DNA of 64,000 nucleotides from Panorpa germanica (taxonomy: Eukaryota; Arthropoda; Insecta; Mecoptera; Panorpidae): assembly GCA_963678705.1 (NCBI GenBank), contig OY783209.1:3782001-3846000 (forward strand). The letters are read 5' to 3'. Position 1 is the stretch's first letter. Every line of letters begins with the position of its first letter. The notes beneath the pieces were generated by a model. The model saw only the letters and a program-made list of their open reading frames with translations, searched no databases and was not told the DNA's origin. Made by a program: the position numbers and the translations under genes. Positions 52,380-64,000 of this stretch are shown here, piece after piece.

Positions 52380-55040
52380 TTTAAATATCTATGCATTTCA
52401 GGTTTTATGGAATCATTTCTAAATGTATAGACTTTTATTCTAATAGTTTGTATGGGTTTTGGTACGCTACACGTTTAATTGATGAACTTTGTAATTAACT
52501 TTAAAATATTTATTAAATTCCAGCTTTTATGCAACTTTTTTAAATTCATGGACTTTTTTTTCTAAAATTAAAATTTTAATATTTTTGAATTTTTTTGATA
52601 GGGTTATGTGCGCTATACTTTTAATTGATGAACTGTTTAATTAAATTTAAAATATTTCCGCATTTCTAGATTTTATGCAACTTTTTCTAAATTCATGGAT
52701 CTTTTTTTTAAAATTTTTTTTTTTGATTCTTTTCAATTATTTGATGCAGTTATGTTCATTATTCTCTAAAATAAAAAACTGCATCATTAGATTTTAAATA
52801 ACTATGCAATTTTGGGTTTTATTCGACCTTTTTTAAATTCATGGACTTTTTTTTTCTAAATTTTTTTTTTTGATTTCTTGAAATTTTTTGATGCAGTTAT
52901 GTTCGTTAGGCTTTAAATTAAAGAACTGCTTCATTACATTTTAAATATCTCCGCGATTCTGGCTTTTATGCGACCTTTTTTAAATTCATGGACTTTTTTT
53001 TCCTAAATTTTTTTTTGGATTTCTTGAATTTTTTTGATGCAGTTATGTTCGTTAGGCTTTAAATTCAAGAACTGCTTCATTACATTTTAAATACCTACGC
53101 GATTCTGGCTTTTATGCGACCTTTTTTAAATTCATGGACTTTTTTTTTCTAAATTTTTTTTTTTGATTTCTTGAAATTTTTTGATGCAGTTATGTTCGTT
53201 AGGCTTTAAATTAAAGAACTGCTTCATTACATTTTAAATATCTACGCGATTCTGGCTTTTATGCGACCTTTTCTAAATTCATGGACATTTTTTTTCTAAA
53301 ATTTTTTTTTTGATTTCTTGAAATTTTTTGATGCAGTTATCTTCGTTAGGCTTTAAATTAAAGAACTGCTTCATTAGATTTTAATTATCTACGCAGGAAC
53401 TCAAAAAAATGCATTGCTCTTCAAATCATAAAAGTGAACCTTTTCATCATTTTTAACAAGATTATAGTCTTCTTTCGTTGCATACTCCGATAAAGATATT
53501 TAATATATTGATGAAGAAGAGTATAACCTTCTTACTTTACATAAAAATTTAAGAAAAATGTATGAATTTTATAACGGATTTTAACTTAATTTTGATTGCT
53601 GATTTCATAGTTATAATTCATTTTTAAATAAGTATTTTAGATTATGATATATCAATATATTAAATCTCTTTGTCGGAGTATGCAATGAAAGAAGGCTATA
53701 ATCTTGTTAACAATGATGAAAAGGTTCACTTTTATGATTTGAAGAGCAATGCATTTTTTTGAGTTTCTGCGTAGATATTTAAAATCTAATGATGCAGTTC
53801 TTTAATTTAAAGCCTAGCGAACATAACTGCATCAAAAAATTTCAAGAAATCCAAAAAAAAAATTATATTATATCTCCATATAGAAAGAAGACTATAATCT
53901 TGTTAAAAATGATGAAAAGGTTCACTTTTATGATTTGAAGAGCAATGCATTTTTTTGAGTTCCTGCGTAGATATTTAAAATCTAATGATGCAGTTCTTTA
54001 ATTTAAAGCCTAACGAAGATAACTGCATCTAAAAATTTCAAGAAATCCAAAAAAAAAATTTAGAAAAAAAAAGTCCATGAATTTAAAAAAGGTCGCATAA
54101 AAGCCAGAAGCGCGTAGATATTTAAAATGTAATGAAGCAGTTCTTTAATTTAAAGCCTAACGAACATAACTGCATCAAAAAATTTCAAGAAATCCAAAAA
54201 AAAATTTAGAAAAAAAAAGTCCATGAATTTAAAAAAGGTCGCATAAAAGCCAGAATCGCGTAGATATTTAAAACGTAATGAAGCAGTTCTTTAATTGTAA
54301 GCCTAACGAACATAACTGCATCAAGAAATTTCAAGAAATCCAAAAAAAAATTTAGGAAAAAAGAGTCCATGAATTTAAAAAAGGTCGCATAAAAGCCAGA
54401 ATCGCTTAGATATTTAAAATGTAATGAAGCAGTTCTTTAATTTAAAGCCTAACGAAGATAACTGCATCAAAAAATTTCAAGAAATCCAAAAAAAAAGTCC
54501 ATGAATTTAAAAAAGGTCGCATAAAAACCAGAATCGCGTAGATATTTAAAATGTAATAAAGCAGTTCTTTAATTTAAAGCCTAACGAACATAACTGCATC
54601 AAAAAATTTCAAGAAATCCAAAAAAAAATTTAGAAAAAAAAAGTCCATGAATTTAAAAAAGGTCGCATAAAAGCCAGAATCGCTTAGATATTTAAAATGT
54701 AATGAAGCAGTTCTTTAATTTAAAGCCTAACGAACATAACTGCATCAAGAAATTTCAAGAAATCCAAAAAAAACTTTAGGAAAAAAAAGTCCATGAATTT
54801 AAAAAAGGTCGCATAAAAGCCAGAATCGCTTAGATATTTAAAATGTAATGAAGCAGTTATTTACTTTAAAGCCTAGTGAACATAACTGCATCAAAAAATT
54901 TCAAGAAATCCAAAAAAAAATTTTAGAAAAAAAAGTCCATGAATTTAAAAAAGGTCGCATAAAAGCCAGAAACGCGTAGATATTTAAAATGCAATGACAC
55001 ACTTCATTATTTTATAGCATAACGAACATAATTTAATCAA
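52380..55040. repeat. Giant inverted array of ~147-bp units (foldback-like)
   Basis: In the left arm the word GATGCAGTTATGTTC (or a variant) recurs at about 52,743, 52,890, 53,036, 53,183 and 53,330, spacing 146-147. Two more diverged units lie further left (near 52,598 and 52,447). In the right arm the inverse word ATAACTGCATC recurs at about 53,826, 54,019, 54,166, 54,312, 54,458, 54,590, 54,736 and 54,882, spacing mostly 146-147 with one of 132. Each unit has a T8-10 (or A8-10) tract, 'aaattcatggac', 'cttttatgcgacc' and 'aaagaactgcttcatta'. The centre (53,397-53,765) is itself a palindrome about a dyad near 53,580, and part of it is duplicated at 53,885-53,965. Outermost units are most diverged. 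No transposase was found. Confidence 0.92.
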
Positions 55041-56330
55041 AAATATCAAAAAATATACATTTTTTATTTAGAAATTTTTTAATGTAGAATATGTGTTATA
55101 GTGTTAGCGTGAGGATCAGGCGCTTTGAAAAAAGTTTAAGAACTTCTTTATATTCATGGACCTTTTATATACTGCGCCATCTATTGAACAATAGATATAA
55201 GAGATACAGCGAATTATTTGTTTCAAAGATGGCAGTATTAGCTTATTCACTACAACGCCTGAATAGTGTGCAACCACATATACAATGTTCATGTTAGTTT
55301 AGTTGCATGCTGATCAGGAGTTGTAAATATGATTTTTCCGTACTACTCGTGATAAAAGGATATACTGTTGTTAAAATACATAGAGATTAGTGTTCACCCC
55401 GTTAGTTTGAATATAAATATTATTAATTTAATTTCAAATTTAATTGCATTTTTAAATTAAAATATTTGGATAGAAAACAATTATTAGCTTGCGTTCAATC
55501 TTATGATTTTTTTGCATTTCAATGACAAAATAAAAAATATGTTCAATTTTCAAAATATATGCGTTATTTGACCAAGTGTGTTTTCTCTACGAAATAGGGC
55601 ATTTTGAAAAACGTGCTTGGACCTGGAGTTTCGACGAACATATAAGAAAATAAACGTACACCTGGAATATTATAATATATGATGATGATATTAGGGAAAT
55701 ACGATTTTTATTTATTTAAAATAATGTGAGAAAAAATATTAAAGCACTAACACAATATTAATAAATATTTAACTCATGTATTTCTTAAGAGGTTAGAATT
55801 ACTGACGAACTTAACTCACAAGCTAAATAATAGCAAAAGAATCAATACATAATTATTGATTCGCATTGTTTTACAGAATAGCCCCAAATATGTAGAAAAA
55901 TATAGAATACAACAATCAAATGGTTGAAATATTATGACGTAAATAGTAAAATATAGCTGTGAATATCTTCATTAAATAATAATTGATGATATTTTGTATC
56001 TACGTAATTTCATATTTATGAGAGATATAAAAAAACATAGTCAGTAATAACATTCTATTAATTAAAAAAGAAAATATAATCCAATTAAAAAGAAAAATCA
56101 TTTTCTAATTAAAACGTATAACGTAATTATTAATTTACATTAAAGATAAAGGTAATATTACTATTACTTAATAAACAACATTTTACGAAAAGAACTTTAA
56201 TATTATATTTCATTTTATTTAAATATTTTAAAAGTTCGCGGTTTAAAATAATAATTCCCAATCACTCATAATGATGGCAGCATGATCGCTCATGATTTAT
56301 AAGCAACGCTATTGGTTGTATCGAAAGTAG
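55041..56330. other. Intergenic stretch before ANP32, no gene seen
   Basis: AT-rich sequence with no recognised exon or repeat shared with the rest of the window. The ANP32 promoter is presumably within or near 56,260-56,400, where the sequence becomes less AT-rich ('gtttcccgcgcgttgag'), but no core element could be fixed. Confidence 0.35.
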
Positions 56331-56540
56331 TCCCAGAATATTCCAAGGTTTCCCGCGCGTTGAGTTGTGTTATTTTGTAGACCCCTCTAGCCGGCCATTG
56401 CCGACGATTCGTTGTATTGAAGTAAAGCAACGACAGTCCATCATTCCTGTTTTGAAAGCCAAGCTGAAAGCAGCTACGTGGGTTGAGAAAGAGTGTTTTG
56501 TGTTTGAGTGGAGAAGTGTGTGTAAAATAATCTCTACAGT

Positions 56541-60271
<3,731 letters not shown>

Positions 60272-60313
60272 AACGATAGTGCACTGTGACTGTGTAGTTT
60301 ATATGAAAAGAAC

Positions 60314-60319
60314 AATAAA
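60314..60319 (+). terminator. Poly(A) signal of ANP32
   Basis: AATAAA 43 bases after the stop codon. Further AATAAA hexamers occur near 60,416 and 60,525 and could give longer 3' ends. Confidence 0.6.
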
Positions 60320-61745
60320 TATATAAAACAACCGACCAATATAGGGCTCAGTGATTACTGTGTGTCTGTATCATCACATACTATTTTATTTGAGAAATCA
60401 ATTTATAGTAAATTTAATAAATATTGAAGTTTATATTTATATAAAAATTTATGGTTTCTTTAATCAATTATTTTATTATTTACTAATTGTTTTATTACGT
60501 GTTATTGGAAGAAAGTAAAATCTTAATAAATATTTTTTGTTCAATTGATCCTGCTTTAACTTAACTAAAGATGGTTCTCAAATAAAATAATGTAAAATTA
60601 AAACAAAACGTAAGTTTTGAAATATATATATTTTTATGGACTTAAGTTTTGAATTAAGATGATAAAGTAGAAGCCAGTACACTGGTGCAAATTGCAGTTT
60701 GACAAAACTAAACCTGCTTCACAGACTAAGTGATTGTTCAGTGTATAAAGAAATGAAACACTGAAATCCATATATGAATATGTGGATGCATTGCATTCCA
60801 TATTCATAAGAACATTTGACATTAAATAGTAATCGTCGGATGCATTTTTAGTTTTATCATTGATGCAGAATGAGCCTTAATTTCATTATAGATAAGTCAC
60901 AGCATTTTTTGTACAGGATATCAACAGTAAGACATCAATAACCAATATTAGTTGTTATAAATGGCTTCTACATCATTGAAGCAGTTGGCAAGACAGTAGC
61001 GTAAACAGCTAATAGAATTTATCTTTTAAAGACATTTTAGTAGTTTCTTTCAATATTTTTTTTATAATTACACGTAGGAGTATTTTAATATTAATTAACG
61101 GTTTCAATCATCCAGTAATTAGTTAACAAGATCTCCTAAATGTATATGTTTATTGGTAATTTTAATGTTAACCATTTATTCAAAAAAAAAAATCTTGTTC
61201 GAAAGTTAAACGAAGCAATTCGTATTTATGTTTACGTATTCCAGGAGGTTCATGATGAATGTAAAGGCTTAAAATTCGAGATGTTCTTAAGTGTATTCGA
61301 AATAGGATGTTTCATTATTTTCTATATAGAGCCTCATAAGGCAAATTGTTTTTTATTTAGATATTTGATAAGAGTTATATAATCCTATTTTGTTTACGTA
61401 CTTCAGAAAATACTCTCGCTTTGGTTATTTTAATTGTAAGTTATGTTACTATTCAGTTTGTCAACATTTTGTATATTATGATAAAAGAGTTTTCGCTAAG
61501 ATCCGATTTTATAAAAATCAAATTTAATAAAACTAAATTTATAAAAATATCTTAATTTATATTTAGATATACATACTTTTATTGCATATACTTGATTTTT
61601 GGCTTTATGTATTTAAATATAAACATGTTGATAAAATATTTTTTGAGCACAGTTTGATATGTGTTTATTATGAACCCTAGTCTTTTTTTAACAAATCTTT
61701 TTTTTTTCATCAATTCGCTGCACACAGAAACTCAATCACAGCTGT
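60320..61745. other. Intergenic stretch between ANP32 and amphiphysin, no gene seen
   Basis: AT-rich, with poly(A)-like hexamers near the ANP32 end. An 80-codon frame at 61,140-61,382 has no motif. Confidence 0.4.
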
Positions 61746-61747
61746 AG

Positions 61748-62516
61748 AGCAGGAGTCGGCTAGCTTTTGGGGTATTACTCCAAAGTATATACGTTCTTAA
61801 TAATATCTTCTACAATTCAAGGAAAGAGGAGAGAAAAATTTCATCAATTCTACAAAATCTGAGCTCAAAAGATTATAATTGTTTCTTAAATTTTCATTGC
61901 TATTCTGATTAAACTGTTCCAACTCATCGGAAGTTAAAGCAGTAGTTTAGAAAGTGAATAATATTTTTCAGCTGTCACACTTGGTTTCCATCCTCTCCAA
62001 AAATTATTTTATAACCAGCCACAGTTCCTTAAGCGGAGAGGCCTCATTAAACTGTCCTCTGTAGTGGTTGCTCTTGGGGGATCCATTGCTAAATTACCCT
62101 TCAGACTTAGTACCCCATTCGCGACATGAATTGGGACTGGATAGAATGTGATTTGGAAGATACCTAAATTGAGCTGTTAAGAAAACTAGAATTTTGATTG
62201 GATATAATTAAAGTTGGGGTGAGATCTAAAAGAATAAGTATATATATTTTTTTAATATGCAGTTTGCATGAATTTTAAAATTTAAATGCTTTTGATTATT
62301 AGATATAAAAGAACTACAGGAACGGTGCTTGTTTAGGGAGTGACAAAAAACTATATTTTAATTATTGTAGTAGTACTACTAAACTAGTACAAGAAAAATT
62401 AAAAAAATTTGACTGGATATAATTGTATTTGAAGTGAGAGCAAAAAAAGGTAATTTGAAACATGGAGTGAATAACATTTTACAGTGGCTTTGAATATCTC
62501 TCTGCGGCACTGTAAA
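61748..62516. mobile_element. Possible hAT-type non-autonomous element
   Basis: Left edge CAGGAGTCGGCTAGCTTTTG and right edge 'tctctctgcggcactg' resemble the imperfect termini (CAG..CGGC / GCGGC..CTG) common in hAT elements. The interior has a short open frame near 62,015-62,128 (FLKRRGLIKLSSVVVALGG). The 8-bp flanks do not match, so this is only a suggestion. Confidence 0.3.
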
Positions 62517-62524
62517 TATGCTAT

Positions 62525-63007
62525 GTGAACAATGTAATTGATTTAATTAGAAAAAATCTGGACGCGTCGGATAAAGTGCGTCTATGTTTAGTTCTTCCAA
62601 GTAATAATTTGCTTGACTTATTTGACAAACAGCTGTTAATGGATAGAATTCAACCTCATAATTGGAGTAGCCTGGCTGTAACTTCGCATTTCGGAATATG
62701 GTACGAATTTTAAAAGTGTAATACAGAGTTAATGAAGAAGATCATCATCGAGGTATTTATTTAAAAGTATCGCAATAAAGTTAGTTTAGTTAAGAATACA
62801 TAGATGGACCTAGTACTAGTAGTGAGTAAGCGTAGACAAGGATCAACTTATAATAACAAATTTAAATATTGGAATAAAAATATTATTTTCAGATTAGAAT
62901 TAATTAATCATTCATTTACTTTAAACAATAAACAAATATTTATTAAGGTGCCACAAGAAGACTCTACTAAGCTGAATGATAAATACATTTGTGGGATAAA
63001 TATGTAG
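62525..63007 (+). other. Two unassigned short open frames
   Basis: Frames at 62,525-62,713 (starts MNNVIDLIRKNLDASDK) and 62,804-63,007 (starts MDLVLVVSKRRQGSTYN) follow each other. Neither has a recognisable family, and codon content is AT-driven. They may be chance frames or remnants; no function is proposed. Confidence 0.2.
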
Positions 63008-63230
63008 AAAATATATTTTCATATTATTTATAGGATGTATAATTTTTACTTATTTTAATTTAATTGTTAATTAGTATTAATCAAATCATCTCCATAAACC
63101 ACCACTTTTTTATGGTCATAATTACCATAAGTTTTTGGTTCAATTCCATTCCTCTGTTCAACTCACGCTCAGAATCAAATTGTATACTTGGTTTCTGGAA
63201 AGTGGAACAGTCGGCTGGGAATAGTGCAAG

Positions 63231-63299
63231 ATGGCGGAAAGTAAAGGTGCTTTGTTAGCTAAATCAGTGCAAAAACATGCAGGCCGGGCGAAAGAAAAG
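63231..63299 (+). CDS. Amph: Amphiphysin, first coding exon (partial gene)
   Basis: Encodes MAESKGALLAKSVQKHA followed by GRAKEK and a phase-0 donor AAG|GTAATA. This is the start of the amphiphysin/BIN1 N-BAR domain: the amphipathic H0 helix that inserts into membranes before the BAR coiled coil. It closely matches what I recall of insect amphiphysins, which act in T-tubule organisation in muscle and in membrane curvature. The remaining BAR and SH3 exons are not in the window; 63,300-64,000 is intron. The ATG context (GCAAGATGG) is good and the frame upstream has a stop, so the start is well supported. Confidence 0.9.
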
Positions 63300-64000
63300 G
63301 TAATAAATAATTGACAATCATATATTAAATTAAAGAATATTTTTCTACATTATTTCAATTATTTTTAAAATTATATGTCTTTATTAAAATTAAGAAAACT
63401 GCATTTTAAACATAGGAAAGTTTAAAAAAGTGGGCGTACTATTTGCAGGTCGGAGCTACGCGCTTTTAGGGTTTAGATTTATTTTGGCTGTTGCTTCACT
63501 GAGTAATATGATAGCGGGACTTTAAATATCTGTCATTTATAAATAAAATATTTTTTCTGTGATTTTTAAAATGTGCGAAACATTTACTTAATTGAAAGTT
63601 GTAAAAGTTTTTATTTACTGGTTTATGTAAAGAATCTGTAATAATGCAATTAAAACACAACTGCATAACCTATTACTAGAATTTATTTAACTGAATATTT
63701 ATGCAATATTATGAATTGTATTTCTATGTAGCGTGACAAGTTATCGTGACAGCTCAAGCTTGATAATTTATGTCATTATTAGTAATATAATACTTAATGT
63801 ATCTAAAACTTAATTTTTAGTCTCAATTAAAGATTAACTACATCTAAAAAGTTGCAAACTTCTTCTGGTAATAATAAATTTTATTTTACTGAATCATGAT
63901 GATCATACCACCTACTACTACTATCTACTTATAACATGTAATGCATAGTATATTATATTTAAATTAAAACAAATTGATTATAATGAAATCTTGGTGCCTT
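63300..64000 (+). other. Start of amphiphysin intron 1
   Basis: AT-rich sequence after the donor at 63,300. No further BAR-domain exon was recognised before the window ends. Confidence 0.6.

Noticed and set aside
52380..55040. CRISPR-like array
   Set aside because: Units are 147 bp, contiguous with no unique spacers, present in both orientations, and in an animal genome.
61140..61382. 80-codon plus-strand frame between ANP32 and amphiphysin
   Set aside because: AT-driven codon content (Phe, Ile, Tyr, Lys), no motif and no neighbouring exons.

Overview
The window looks like nuclear DNA of an insect, most likely a moth or butterfly. The base composition is very AT-rich, introns are long and GT-AG, and non-coding DNA is packed with short inverted-repeat elements, a tRNA-headed SINE and 5'-truncated LINEs. 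The animal assignment is firm: an ANP32-family gene, an amphiphysin first exon and an antigen-5-like CAP gene can all be read exon by exon. The order (Lepidoptera) is inference.

Layout: 1-9,060 is gene-poor and repeat-rich. An intronless 336-residue ORF of unknown function lies on the minus strand at 9,121-10,131. From 10,132 to 22,257 there are only repeats, an (AT)n microsatellite and a decayed Harbinger-type transposase. A large plus-strand locus runs from 22,258 to 48,363. Four exons (22,258-30,088) encode one Arg-rich, single-membrane-span N-terminal module, and one exon (46,146-46,890) encodes another. Both end in phase 1, and both splice in frame to the same 3' exon at 48,242-48,363, predicting proteins of 353 and 288 residues with an identical C-terminal tail. 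Inside the large intron, on the minus strand, is a complete-looking secreted CAP gene (five exons, 30,940-33,651; its start codon exon was not found). One of that gene's own introns carries a LINE fragment.

From 48,364 to 56,540 there is no gene. Its striking feature is a ~2.7 kb inverted array of ~147-bp units (52,380-55,040) resembling a foldback element. ANP32 (mapmodulin) occupies 56,541-60,271 in six coding exons giving 262 residues. The first coding exon of amphiphysin is at 63,231-63,299, and the rest of that gene lies beyond the window.

The genes do not form an obvious shared pathway. ANP32 is a nuclear acidic chaperone-like factor, amphiphysin a membrane-curving BAR protein, the CAP protein is secreted, and the two-module locus encodes a predicted membrane protein of unknown role. 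All exon structures come from reading splice sites and phases, not from transcripts.
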